Shown piece after piece: positions 10,261 through 22,697 of a DNA stretch of 64,000 nt. Each line of letters starts with the position of its first letter. Within the stretch, counting starts at the first letter, position 1. The stretch lies in assembly GCA_002221725.1 (NCBI GenBank), contig NJFT01000141.1, positions 43,064 to 107,063 of the forward strand, given 5' to 3'. This stretch comes from Scedosporium boydii. Its lineage: Eukaryota; Ascomycota; Sordariomycetes; Microascales; Microascaceae. The notes beneath the pieces were generated by a model, which was not told the origin of the DNA, did no database searches, and saw nothing but the letters and a program-made list of their open reading frames with translations. The position numbers were made by a program, and so were the translations under genes.

Positions 10261-13200
10261 GAAGCTGATGGGCCGACGAGCAGACACCCTCGTCTATCAG
10301 CTACCGTTAGATCCATAGAACGAGTTTATGCTCGTCTCGGCAGAGAAATTCAATCCTGTTTGGCATATGAACACACAAAATAGATTACGAGTACACGGAC
10401 CTGGAAACATCCGCCGTCATCTTCTTGGCTCAAGAACACCTTCACTTTTGCGCACGGCAGGTTACTAGTCGTAGAGCTCTCCCAGTTATACGGTCAGAAG
10501 TCTACAAGAGAGGCAATTGTCTTCAACTTAATTTCAGTTGACTCTAAAGACCATTACCTTGCCCCAGCTACTGGGCTTAATGCCATTGGGAACATGATCA
10601 GACATGATAGTGGCGGCTGTGGCACGAAGCTGCTATTTGTTGATGTGAGTTGGGGGGTTTGCTCGGTCGACGCTAGCCGGGATAATTTAAGTCACTACGT
10701 GCGCCGCTTCCTTATCTGGTGGGGCTGGAAGAACCGGAAACGAAGGTTGCAAATGGCCGTTACTCGAAATGGCGATATATTGTTCATCCGGACAAACGTG
10801 ATTGCCATTATCAGTCGGGGATTGGCGGTTGAGGAGTGAGTCGATCGGGAACAGATCGGATCTATAAGGCTCGATGCATCATAATACTATGGCCATTTAG
10901 CGTGTGCCAGTAAGGTTATTCAGATACGGACTCATGCCCCAGGTTTCTCCATATTCCCAAAGAGCAATGACAACGGTGACCTAATCCGAACGCTGATGGC
11001 CGGATTCTGGGAGTGCGAGAACCGAATCAACCCAACCTTGTCCAAGTGACATGTACATATCCAGTGCAAACAAAGGGAATGCTAGAAAGAGGTTAAGACT
11101 CGTCTTCGCCATGAAGCCCAAGTGATTGGGGTCATGTTGGCTCCCCTAATTTATGAGGCTCGCCCGCTGGGAGCGTGTACGGACGGGAAAATGAGGGGTG
11201 ACGGCTGTGACGTGGCAGAGTTTATTACGTTGTGCAACATTCAGAGCCTGATCTCAGATAAGCCACATCGGTCACGCTTTGCCATTTCTCCATTGGACGC
11301 AGTACGAAGACCACCCCCTTTCTCGCTGCAGGCGTCTGCCAGAGAGCTGTGGGAGGCAAAGCAACAAAGCAACATTGGGTAGTTCCAGTCTGGGATGAAA
11401 ACGGCACTTCTACTGAAGTGCTGAAGTGTTGGTCCAATGATAGAGCGAATGGCTTATTTCTGCTCACCTTGGGGTTTGGACGCATCATGTAGCTAGCCCG
11501 GACGAAGGTAATCATTCTAGCGAACACTACCTCGCCCATGGTAGCCATGTGCCGTTTAAGGATAAAAGAGAAAAAAAAAAAGGGGGGGGAAACAACTATA
11601 ATATTGCGATGCACTCCTTCTGACAACAGTCAGGCTGAGCGTCAGTACACTAGGGAGCGTGCCGGAAGACCCATTCCCCTTGAAATAGATAGCGTATCTC
11701 CACTTTATATTATGCGCATCTCTGTAAACATCTCTGTCTAGTGGTTGGTCGTTTCTTGCATTTCAAGTCCTGCAGGCAATCCAGTCCGGACGTGGCCATG
11801 CCAATGTGGTCTCGTCGTCCTCACTCGGTTCTTCCGCGGGTCCGCCAGTGGGCGCCGAATAAACTCTTAGTGTTTTCACGGCTTTCGTCTCATTCTCTGC
11901 GTATTGATGGTGTCCGGATCTCCTCCAAGCTGGCGATGACAAACGTTAGCCTAGTCTAATTCCCCCAAGGGCGTAAAATTTGACCCTATAGGCCTCCTTT
12001 CTATTATTGCCCTTCTGATGGTCGATATCAAAGTAACAGACGATCTTCCCCAAGCTTGGTTGACGTCCTACTTGATATGATCACTTACAAGTATGGGACA
12101 GAAGTCATTAACGTGGGAGTTCTAAAACTCAGTGTAGCTAGCCTTAGAGTGATGCGGCGCGGCACGCCCAACCCAGAGCACTCGGTTAGAAACAGTTGAT
12201 GTTGTCTGCTTCTGGGACTAGTCGTCGGCCCGATGTTTACCACTTCTGCCGTCTTTGACTACTCTCAGGCCCCTTTCCCCCGTCCCTGATGATGTCAGAT
12301 CATGATAATCGTGGGATCCTTACCCAATACACCTCGGTACTTCTTTTTGGAGCCATGCCACCGCTGAAATTAGGTAATATCATTATCATTGGACGCCAAG
12401 ATGAGGGCCTAGAATCGGAAGATCGGCGACGGCGGAATTGTTCCCCGCTGTAGTGTAGCGTAGTTTTACAGCTGATCACTGGTTGGCTTAATTTTGTGTG
12501 TTTTCCCTCATGTTCGATGCTACTTCGTATTGGCAAGATGAAGCGTGTTACAGCCTGGTCAGGTCACAGGACTTGGCGCCGGGACGAACCAGGCCACTCA
12601 CCACGGGCGCGTGGTAATTAAGTTAATATGCGTAGGGAAATAAACTACAACTACGAAGTACACTCCATTAAACCCAGGTCGCTCGCTTCTCTCCGAGCGC
12701 AGCGAACGGGGCTTCCAGGATTAACAATCACATCATCCGTTTGACGTGAGCCGTACGGAGTAATACTCCTTGACCCCCCGCATTGCACTATCGAAAATTT
12801 GGGAGAGAGATTTCATGCCTTCATCTCCCGTCGTGCTCTGTGTGATACGAGATAGACCAACCACAGGCCCTCTAACCGAGCGCTCAGTTGCAATGCACCC
12901 TCGTATTCGAAGGACGAAGTACACCCCGGCACCTCTCATGCAGGCCCGGTCCAACGTCTTGGCAGGCACACCTCGACAAGCCAGGTCAGGAACCAAAGAA
13001 TCATGGTTGCCCCGCATCGTCGGCAAACTCCTTGCGTACTTGTAAATGCAGGGAATCAAAAAACGGGGGAGGGGAAAGTTTGTTTTTTGGAGAATGAAAA
13101 GGAAGGAAGGGAAGAGGACCAGGGGGACCGAGAAAAAAATTAATAAATGAAGAAAGGAAAAAAAGTAAAAAAACACGAGAAAATGATCATCCGAACTAAT

Positions 13201-14379
13201 GATGAAGATGGGGCTGTTGAATCAGAAAAAATCGTAGCAGAAAGTTGCCCTGACTCCTCCGACTCGTCCTAAGGTTCTTGGCAGCCAAGGGGCTGTCTGA
13301 GAGGCTAGACCCAGACACAACAACAGGATGAAATGACACCTGCCAACCAGCCAACCAGCCAACCTGCATTATCATGCGATGAGGAGTCGACAAAAGGTTC
13401 GCGTCTGCCGTCCGCAACCACACGTCCCAGACTTTCCCCATATAACAATACTACTTTATAGGAGGCCTTGATAGGGGGTTATCTGATGTGAGGTACGGGT
13501 ACACACGAGCCAATCTTCTCGCCTCTCGGCCGAACCTGGGAATCCATGGACGTTGGGATTATTTTAGAATGCGCTGTCGGATAAGCAAAACCAGGTACCC
13601 CTGAAAAAACCCTCCGATGGGCCATGGTTGTCTTGGCGTTGTCTTGGCTCTCGCTCACATCAGTCAAGAATCCCCTGCCGTCTTTTTGGGATCCGCACGC
13701 ATCACATATTACCCCTGTTGACAATCATGAACTTTGTGAATGGGGACCAAGCATTAGTGTGCAGAACCAATGAGAAACTATACGGCAATCTCTTCATGGG
13801 GCCCGACTAACAATGTCTTTGTTCGAAAAGTTTCGTGCCTCTTCAATATCTCCGTGCTAATACATTACTAGGTGCTTGGCGCGAGATTTCTGTTGGTTGC
13901 ATGCGCCCCACGTCCATGTTTCGGGGGTGTGGTGCCATTGAGAACCTCGTGTTCTGATCGTCGAGAACGAAAGCGACCATGGGGCCCAAACCAAGGAAAT
14001 GTGAAATGGGAGAAAACAGAAGAAAAAAAAAAACACTCGAGTCCCCTTCTCGGCGCTAAGCGAGGTGCATTACCCGGGGACCCAACTCTTGGGACACACA
14101 CCCGAAGAATATAGGTAACACCCGTCGCCCGGTTCATTTGGCTACCCGCAAGCATCACTCACCGGGTTCGAGTTTCGACTCTCCGTCCACTCACTTTGTC
14201 GTGCTCACTTGACATGATCTAGCTGGATACTTACACTCTCTTCATCGACTCTTGAGTCCTATACCCCAACCGACCAAACTACATTCTTTCTGGGGCTTAA
14301 GACGACCCAAGCGACACTCGTTTAGCTTTGATACAAACGTTCATTACTCGATTCAAAAACTGCCATCTCGACCGCTGCA
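10261..14379. other. Gene-poor region
   Basis: About 4.1 kb without a convincing gene on either strand. Open frames are short and lack domain character. It includes an A-then-G homopolymer stretch near 11570-11590, a short direct repeat at 13343-13364 and a purine-rich stretch at about 13070-13180. The last few hundred bases, C-rich and pyrimidine-biased, should hold the promoter of the chitin deacetylase gene. Confidence 0.45.
13343..13364. repeat. Short tandem repeat, 8-bp unit CCAACCAG
   Basis: Two full copies of CCAACCAG (13343-13350 and 13351-13358), then a partial CCAACC. This is a simple microsatellite-like repeat with no visible link to a gene. Confidence 0.8.
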
Positions 14380-15551
14380 ATGATATCTCTTCGTGGTCTT
14401 AGTCTGGCCTTGGCTCTAGCCGGGGCCGCCATCGCCGACATCTCGGATGTTCCAAGGCCAAGGATTGGAAACGCTCCCTATGGCGTCGACATCACAGCCT
14501 GTTCGGTCCCTGGAACTCTGGCCCTCACCTTCGATGACGGCCCTGCCGAATACACCAACGAGCTCCTCAACATTCTCGCCGAAAATGGTGTACCGGCCAC
14601 CTTCTTCGTTACGGGTCTCAACGGTGATGGGGGACCTATTGACGATCCGTCGACTGGCCGCCCAGCTCTCTTGAAACGTATGCTTGCCGACGGACATCAG
14701 ATCGGAAGCCACTCGTGGAGCCACGAGGACGCGGATCTTATCAGCCCCGAGGAGAAGCGTCAGCAAGTTATTCTTAATGAGGTTGCTTTCACCAAGCTGT
14801 TCGGATTCTTCCCCACCTATTACCGCCCTCCGTATACCCACTGTAATGGAGAATGCTTCGCAGTGCTTGAGCAATTCGGCTACCACATTGTATGTTGTCT
14901 CCCCGGTCTATGGATGACTGCAGGCCTTCTCGTGGCTACGTTAGCGAGGAGAGTCTTCTAACTGAAACTGGTAATTAGACCAACTACAATCTCGATACCA
15001 AGGACTGGGAGGTCAGCGTGTCGCAAGCCAAGAACAACTTCGCAGGCTTGCTCGGCGGATTCAGCCCCCAGTCGTCCGGCGTCATCGCCCTCGCTCACGA
15101 CATCCACGCGAACACCGTTCGCGAACTCACCCAGTTCATGATCGACAAGGCCCGCGCTGCTGGCTACAACTTGGTCACTGTTGGTGAATGCCTCGGCGAT
15201 CCCGAAGTCAACTGGTATCGCGATTCCAAGACTGGCGGGCCCGTGGATGAGTCTAGAATCAGAAATGCCGGCGCCAAGCCGACTCCCTCATCATCGAGCT
15301 CCGCTCCTGCTTCGACCACCACGTCTTCTGCTCAAGCCTCGTCCACTTCTGCTGAAGCCACGACCTCTCTCGAGGAAAGCGACTCTCCCACTTCGTCTTT
15401 TGCCGCCCTCCCCACTGAGACTGCCGACGGAGAGCTCCCAGGACCGCCCGAGAATAAGGGAGTTGAGACCGTTGGCGAGCAGTCGGCGGCATCGCGCGGT
15501 GTATATCCTTCTCTGGCTTTCCTCCTCGGCGCGGCCCTGTGGTGGATGTAA
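14380..15551 (+). CDS. GPI-anchored chitin (polysaccharide) deacetylase
   Basis: Carbohydrate esterase family 4 enzyme that removes N-acetyl groups from chitin, giving chitosan in the cell wall. Exons 14380-14889 and 14979-15551 flank an 89-bp intron (GTATGT to ATTAG, with CTAAC before the acceptor); the product is 360 residues. A signal peptide covers about residues 1-19. Motif 1 is T-F-D-D-G-P (50-55). Motif 2 is H-S-W-S-H, with metal ligands H111 and H115. Motif 3 is R-P-P-Y (149-152). Downstream are D-T-K-D-W and L-A-H-D-I-H. A Ser/Thr-rich linker follows, then a C-terminal hydrophobic tail (Y-P-S-L-A-F-L-L-G-A-A-L-W-W-M) typical of GPI anchoring. All catalytic motifs look intact. It is the only clear gene between 9 and 20 kb. 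Confidence 0.93.
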
Positions 15552-18500
15552 GGTCTTCGACTATTCCCTTCTCACTGAACCTTTTATCTTACTCCGTAAT
15601 TACCTATTAATCTCCCATGCAGTGGATGCATTTCCATTGCTGGCTCTTGTGTAATACTAAGCGGGTTTGCATATGGATAGAAACGGCGTTCTTACTGTTA
15701 GTGAATTCATGTATATATAAAGTGACTTGATGGCTGGCGAAGCATGTGCCGACGGCCAATGACACGGTCTTGTGGTAGAAAAGGACGGGGAAATGGGATC
15801 CCCTTGATTAATGAGAAGGTCACGAGGTTTTCTTCTTTTCCTTCTTTCGTTTCTTTACGAAGTAGTATGTTATTTCTCGATCAGATCCCAGGCCACATTC
15901 GCCTGTGTGGGTAGAACAGCCTAGTTCTCAATCATCGATGATGGCGAAGGAAAGCGCATCATCGAGTGCCCAGATGATCAATCATACTTGCCAAGATAGG
16001 ACGATATTACACCCCTGTTGGGTCCCTTAAAGGGACGAGCCGGGTTCAAGTAATGCAAATGTACCCAAGGAGCCACGGAAGGAGCTTATGAGCTGGTTTT
16101 AGACGACCAGGTAATGATCCGACAATACTCGATCTGCAAACGCTTCTGCATTGAACTTTTGCTGTGACTGGAGGACGCTTTCGGCTCACGGCACTAGAGT
16201 ATTTGGTAAGCCAGACCTTACATCCATAGCTGCGTGTTATGAATACCATCGTCTCTCCCACGGACGTGGCTCTTTTCTCGTTTCCTCAGACTTCTTCAAC
16301 AATATACACATACCGGCTCGTACTCGGTCCCATTCCCCGGTGTCCCTGTTTTTATTGCCCCCGGCGATCTGTGGATTACGGCCAAGCATCCCCGGCGTGG
16401 GTTTGCGGAATGCCTCCTGTACGGCCTGGCTCGCTTTTCCTGCCATAACACGAGACGCGGTAGCTACTATGAAGTACGAAGTACAGGCCCCAAAAAGTGT
16501 GTAGCCTTGGCGGGGGTTGATAAGGACCAAACCCAGCCCTCCTCTGTAGCTGGAGCGATGGTAGCTGCATACCCTTCCCAACTGCTCCATAGTCTGGAAG
16601 GAATACAGATATGATGGAGCTCAAGGTGACGAGTGGAGGTATTATTGACAGCCAGGAGATCTAACCCGACAAGGGGATCGGGGTTGTGGTCTAACCCGTG
16701 GGTCGCGAGTGGGTGAAGGTCTTCTGGAAATACGAGAGGTTTTTTGATCAGCTGGATACTAGGAGGCACGCCCATGGCCCAATCATTCACTAGACCTATC
16801 ACCCACCTGCGTGTGCCAAAATTAAGATTGGAGCACGGAGGATACCTAACATTAAAAACACAAAGGTGTTCCTCTCTGACAAATCCGCCTGAAGAGGAAC
16901 GGGAGCCCTCCTCGAATGTTCGGCTCAGGGACGAAAACGGCGCATTTCTGAACCGGTTCTCTTTTCTTAACAGAGCAGACATTCATGTGCGGTAAAGCTT
17001 TTGTACGAAGCTTAAGAAATACCTCCCTGTTGCCGCCAGGTCCCCTAAAGAGCATCCGCTTCTGGAGACGAATGTTCAACGTTCGATAATCTTATTTACA
17101 CCAGCGACAAGCCGGCGTGAACTCATCCTCGTCCTAAATCGAAGGGAGAAATCCAAATCTGCATGACCAGAAATCGGTGAGCACCTCCTTCTCCCACGTT
17201 CACCTTCAAAGTATTAACAGAGACGGGAGCGAACGCGTATGGGAGGGACCTCATGAATATCTAAACCACCGACTCCTCCCACTCTAGGCATCTGTATTAC
17301 TGAGCATGTTCCCTTGATATCATGAGAAAGCTTTAGTTATCTCAGACCGCAATCTTTTTCCCATCAATTGACATACGGGTCCATGCTTTTCCCGCAGCAA
17401 GACCAGAATAAATCACCTGCCCGCTGCCGCCTTCAGATGGCGCATCTCCAACATCTTTTCCGACGGGACTAATTCGATCTACGGAATAACTAAACAAGAG
17501 ATGAGTGAGCGTCCCACGAATCCATGTACGTGCGGGTACATGTGATGGAGAGGGAGTAAGGAAATACCCCAGAAGCTAGAGAGATTCTCCTCAAAAGCTT
17601 TACAACCAGGTCGGTATACGCACCGCGGGTTGAAGGCCAGCTAATCGTTGCCAAATACCATAGAGACTGTCGAAGGACGAAGGAACGTGTCGTCACAACG
17701 CGGTTTTTAGGTTGCCATGGTTTAGAGTCTGCACGATTATCAGTCTGTGTCTTCGGCAAGGGACCGCAAATATATGGAAAGCCCGCAACCCTAATGATGC
17801 CGTCCTCGTGATAACGCTCCGCATATTCTTGGGATAGTTACATCATGCCTGCCTTGCTAATCTCATACTTTTAATAAGGGAATCACCGCCCTTGTAGTAT
17901 AAATTATCCATTTCAATCCCCACTGTCGCAGAGCTGAGCTTTGTAGCGGAAGATGAAACCGACCGCGGACGCATTATTCTATCGACCATCTCGGCCACCC
18001 CCCTTTTCAAAGGGTGAATTCATCGCTCATTTCAGGCTACTTCATTCAGATCCATGGGGAGGGAGAACAGACACTCCCGGGAAGCAGTCTCTGCGGAACG
18101 AATCTGGTCACAACGCGCGATTCCCTTCGACTTAAGAGATAAACCTTAGCATGTCGAGAATAAAGGTGCCGGGAGAGTTCCTTGCCGAAGCCTCCCGATG
18201 AGCCTCTCGCGCAATATACCTTTGGTTAAGTTCCGTTTTTGTTAGTTGATTCTGGTCGGGTTGTCAGGGATGATCTACAGCCCTGTCCTCAAGATCCGGT
18301 CCATCTTTCTCGTAAAGGGTGGGGGAGGCGGCCACAGGTGACTTAGCGTCGTGCCAAGTGAGAGAGTCTGTTGCTTGAGTAACTAGTAGGTGAGATTAGG
18401 GTCCAATAAAGGGATCCCAGATGGCGCTGAAGAAATTGGGATTAAATATTGATGTTTTACCCTTCGTGGGAGCCCGGAGCTGCCTCGCGTTAATGAGTGG

Positions 18501-18612
18501 GTCATTCTCCGATTCGCCCCGCGAGGGACTCCGCCCAAGCCGGCGCAAGACTTTGACAGACATGGGAAGTTCTTCTTGTGAGGAGGTCCACTCTTTGTCT
18601 CTGCAATTCACC

Positions 18613-18631
18613 AAAAAAAAAAAAAAAAAAA
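18613..18631. repeat. A19 homopolymer
   Basis: An uninterrupted run of 19 A. No coding sequence or target-site duplication next to it suggests a retroposed copy. Confidence 0.85.
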
Positions 18632-19202
18632 GCCTCTCACTATTTCTCGTTTATCATCCCGCTACTAGCTAATTCGTTTTCTGGCTTTGAGGTTCTCATT
18701 CGAAACGACACGAGAATGAAGATCCACCGGCGCCACTGACAGCATCGGAAGAGCAGTGTTAGACCGGTGTCTCGCCCGTCTAGACATTACATCCGTGGTT
18801 TGATTCTCTTGGCCCCCATCGAGAAACGAAGTCTCGGCTAGTAACAAACTCCGAAGTGTCATCGTAACACAATTCAAGACCTGACCAGAACAATGTTTGC
18901 GGGACCACCCTCATGAACCTGCTGTGGTTTGGTAGGTCTAGGATCGCGGAACACGTGGGCAGGGGTCTCGAAGTATCAGCAACTAAACTCTCAAATCACG
19001 CGAAGAACAACGAGCACTTACGACGGGGCCATGTGGGCCAATGTTGACTTCCAAGGAAGCGTTTACAAAACTATTAGAGGGTTACTGCTGTAGGTCGAGG
19101 TCCAGACAGATCCATCTGAGTAGCCGATCACGCGAATTCCACAGCTATCCAGGACAGGAGAACACTCGAGTCCTGGATAGATGAATCGTGCATCCTCTGG
19201 GA

Positions 19203-19230
19203 TAACTAGGAGGAGGTAACTAGGAGGAGG
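19203..19230. repeat. 14-bp tandem duplication TAACTAGGAGGAGG
   Basis: Two perfect adjacent copies (19203-19216 and 19217-19230) in non-coding sequence. Probably replication slippage. Confidence 0.8.
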
Positions 19231-20307
19231 AGGCCCTGATGAATACACCCTCCTTTCAGGGATATTATCCGGAGTCATGGGAGGTAAATAGAACGATCAT
19301 CGCACTCGGACACCGAACATCCATCCACAGGAGTGGAAGCCGGCAGAGAGCATCCGAAAGACCGGCTGGCAACAAAGGGTACTGCTTCATTACACCTATC
19401 TTCCTTCTTTGGAGTATTGCGGGATGCTAGTAAGTTGAACTACGAATACTCACGCTAATAATGTCCCTATGATATCAATCACAGATCATTCGCGGGTGAT
19501 ATGGTACATCACCCTGGGCGAATGTTCACTGCTGGACACTTTCACGCTATCTGTGGGAATTCGACAGCCTCTGAGTTTTTTGAGCAATGGAAATCCAAAA
19601 TAGAAATAAATTATAAAGAATTTTGTCTCTGTGGAATTCCCCCAGTTAGGCGATGTTGCTGAGCGAGCGATGTCTCCAAGTATGATATAGACTCTTAGAT
19701 CCTGTAACATCTTGTCAGCTCCGTACCATAGTAATTGGATATCACGGTGGCAGCCTCTGGTGTATAGCTTAAGTTATACCAGCTACAGCAGTTGAGCGTC
19801 TCCTCGGTTAGACTTGATTGATACCGAAGCTTTCTCTTATCACGAATTCATGCTTCGAGCGTCACGGCTGCCGACACTTGGCCAAGAGTGCCTTGTGCTC
19901 ATCCTCTTGCTTTTCTGTGGCTTGTCGTGAATGTGGAGCCCAGATTTCACATGGTGCAAGCCACATGTGGCGCGAAAGCTTGGTCACTCTCAACTTCTCC
20001 TTTCCACCACGATTGAAGGCCCCAAGCAAGTAATTTCCGAACACAAAACCAAGCCAAATACCTTTGTCGACCATTCAAATCCGCTCTTCAAATCTACATC
20101 GCTATAGACAGTCCCTTCCCCTTAACCGAAACCCCGTCGCTCCTTTCCTCAAGAAACATAAGGCCGAGCGCTCCGCCCGACCTGTTCTGAAGTCTTTTCA
20201 ATGGATTCGTCTGCTAAAATCTTATCTCAAGACCATTCCCCGCCGATTGGAGAAAGCATCTCAAAGTTTGAGCGTCTAGCTTCTCAATAGGATCTCTCAC
20301 CTTAAAA

Positions 20308-22142
20308 ATGAGTTTTTTTAATCTCCTCGTGAGGGCGGAGAGCGCCGAAGGTGCAGCCGAACGCGGCTTCCTTGAGTACCATGAGCCTACTGGTGTGCCA
20401 TTCCCTTTTCCACTCTCTGGTCGATCTTCTATATCTCAGATATAGAAGGAAATATTGCTCTTTATAATATTCAATGGAGAACGAGTTTGCTGACCATCGG
20501 TAGTCGTTCCGTTACTCACTCTCGTCTCTTTCCTGTTCTTCTTGACTCTGTCGGATTGGCTCGCTGGAGTCATCGTCAGGGCTGGGCTGATCGGACAGAT
20601 TGTTGTGGGCCTCATCTATGGTGCCCCTATTGGGAACATCTTGCCGATCGAGTGGCAGGAAACGTTCGTTGCTCTTGGCTATCTAGGACTCATCCTCATC
20701 GTATTTGAAGGTATCACAGCATTGGTTGCACTTCGTTGGAGAAGTCGTGCTGACACATGCCTAGGTGGTCTCACCGTACGCCTTGATTTGCTGAAGAAAA
20801 ACTTCGTCCTCAGTGTATGTGCCGCTTGCATCGGTATACTAACGCCTATCGCGTTTTGCTATCTTCTGCTCTATCTCGGCTTCGGTTACGGGCCCATTGA
20901 GACATTCATCATTGGGGCTGCGCTCTCGGCAACCTCTCTCGGCACGACGTTTGTCGTAATGAGCCCGGCAAACACCGGCCTGGACTTTATCCAGACTACT
21001 GTAGGCAATGTGCTTCTAAGTGCCGCCTTACTGGACGATATTTCTGCCCTCGTCATGGTTAGCGTAGTCTACAAACTCGGTGCTCTCTCCGGCTCCCAAT
21101 CTCCAAACGTCGGCTGGATCATTGGCCGCCCCATCGTGGCGAGCTTCGCCATGGCCGTCTGCACGCCGCTGTTCTGCAAGTACTTGTTCAGCCCCATCTT
21201 CAGGCGGTACTTGGAGCCAAGGCTCGTCAAGTATAAGCATGTACCTAACATCGTCCTCATGACACTTGTACTTTGCGCATTTATCGCCATTTCGAGCTAC
21301 GCCGGCGCGTCTGTGCTTTATGGATCGTTCCTAGCTGGGGCGTTTCTTAGCGCCCTGCCAAGCACACATCCTGCCGGCCCTTACATTGTCGAAAGCAAAG
21401 AGGAAGGTGAGGAGAAGGACGGAAAGATGCCAACATTTGCGCACTCATTTGAAGAGTACATTTCCGGTGCGCAAACATATATTTTTCAGCCTCTCTTTTT
21501 TGCTAGTATCGGATTCGCTGTCCCGTTCTCGGCCCTATGGACTGGCAAGGCTATCTGGAGGGGGATTGTTACAACTCTACTGATGGTGGTTGGAAAGGTG
21601 AGTCGTTCCCTGTCGGACTATGCGCTACGAATAACGAATACCCAGGCTGACGAAGTTGCTAGGCTGCCGTTGGGGTTGTCATCCCGATCACGGATGCTTT
21701 GACTCGTAAAAAGGGAGAGGCAACAAAAAGTGGCATTTTGAAGCGGACCTGGAGACCCGCAACATTCCTAGGCATGGCTATGGTGGCCCGTGGAGAAATT
21801 GGTCTACTCATTATCCAAGTTGGACTCAACGAGACATCGTACCTCTCACAAAACGCTTTCATCACGGGAGCTTGGGCTATAATTTTGAACACCATAATCG
21901 GGCCCGTCTGCGTTGGATTGCTCCTGCGGAAGCATAAGATGGTTGTGTATGAGGACGAGAAGTGGGGTGTTCAAGAGAAGGAGATGCCTGGCCTGGGTGC
22001 GGAAGTTGACGGTAGGAAGGGGCCGTTGGGGGCTTGGGCAGATAGAAGTATGCCGGGAAAGAGAATTGGAGATGAGAACAAGGCTGGGGTTGGGGTGGCC
22101 CAAATTCCTGTTTCTGAGGTGGGATCTGCGATGGAGCACTGA
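20308..22142 (+). CDS. Na+(K+)/H+ antiporter, CPA family
   Basis: Multi-spanning cation/proton exchanger. Four exons: 20308-20392, 20504-20710, 20765-21597 and 21663-22142. The introns are 111, 54 and 65 bp, all GT-AG and phase-consistent; the product is 534 residues. The ATG at 20308 is in frame with E-Y-H-E-P, which precedes the first membrane helix as in fungal relatives. About 12 hydrophobic segments follow. Recognisable stretches are L-G-Y-L-G-L-I-L-I-V-F-E-G-G-L, A-A-L-L-D-D-I-S-A-L-V, with the paired Asp expected in the transport site, and M-V-A-R-G-E-I-G-L-L. The C-terminal tail of about 70 residues is hydrophilic. Likely roles are pH and salt homeostasis; whether it sits in the plasma membrane or an endomembrane cannot be told. 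Confidence 0.9.
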
Positions 22143-22697
22143 AGCAAGGGAAAGGAGGCCGGGGGTGGAAGGTCTCAGTTTCATTTCTAGAAGCGTGCAT
22201 GCTCGCGGCTGTTGAGATGCGTCAGTGTAGCCCTGAGCGAAACATCACACATAAGGGAGAAACAGTAGCTTGGTGGCCAGTGATCAATACCAGAACCCGT
22301 ATAAAGCACTGCGAATATTCTGCAACAACTGACAGACGCCGAATCCGTCGATTAATGGAAAACCATGTAGGGAACACACAAGAGTGGTTCTCAACGGAAT
22401 GGGAAACTGAAACGGGTTTCAAGGTGGTCTTGTTAGACACAACCTCACTGTTAACGGTCAGTACAATGAGGGTGCCAAATCTGACGGAACTGAGCTAACT
22501 CTAAAAATCGAGATTGAAGAAACGTAAAAGGCCGAACACTAGTGGCTAGTAATCTTATTAGTAACATATAAAGATATTGAGATCTAACATTAGGATCACT
22601 ACATATGCTTAGGCAATGCCAACCCGGCTCGTTCAAAACAATTTTTTCCCGACAATCGACACTATCAGGACGCACGAACATCGATACGAAAGATCGC
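22143..22697. other. Intergenic between convergent genes
   Basis: The antiporter and the GMC oxidoreductase converge here. It is AT-rich around 22500-22620 and no gene is seen. Confidence 0.5.

Larger units (their letters stand above)
15552..20307. other. Gene-poor region
   Basis: About 4.7 kb in which I find no supported gene. Many short open frames exist on both strands but none shows a known domain, and I could not join them by plausible introns. It holds an A19 run and a 14-bp tandem duplication, listed separately. Composition is not extremely AT-rich, so strong RIP mutation is not obvious by eye. Confidence 0.45.

Noticed and set aside
9904..10287. 127-codon minus-strand open frame
   Set aside because: The product is partly protein-like but matches nothing I know and overlaps the plus-strand relic, which looks more coding-like.
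16467..16982. 171-codon minus-strand open frame in the gene-poor region
   Set aside because: No domain, no plausible introns extending it, and unusual composition for a protein.
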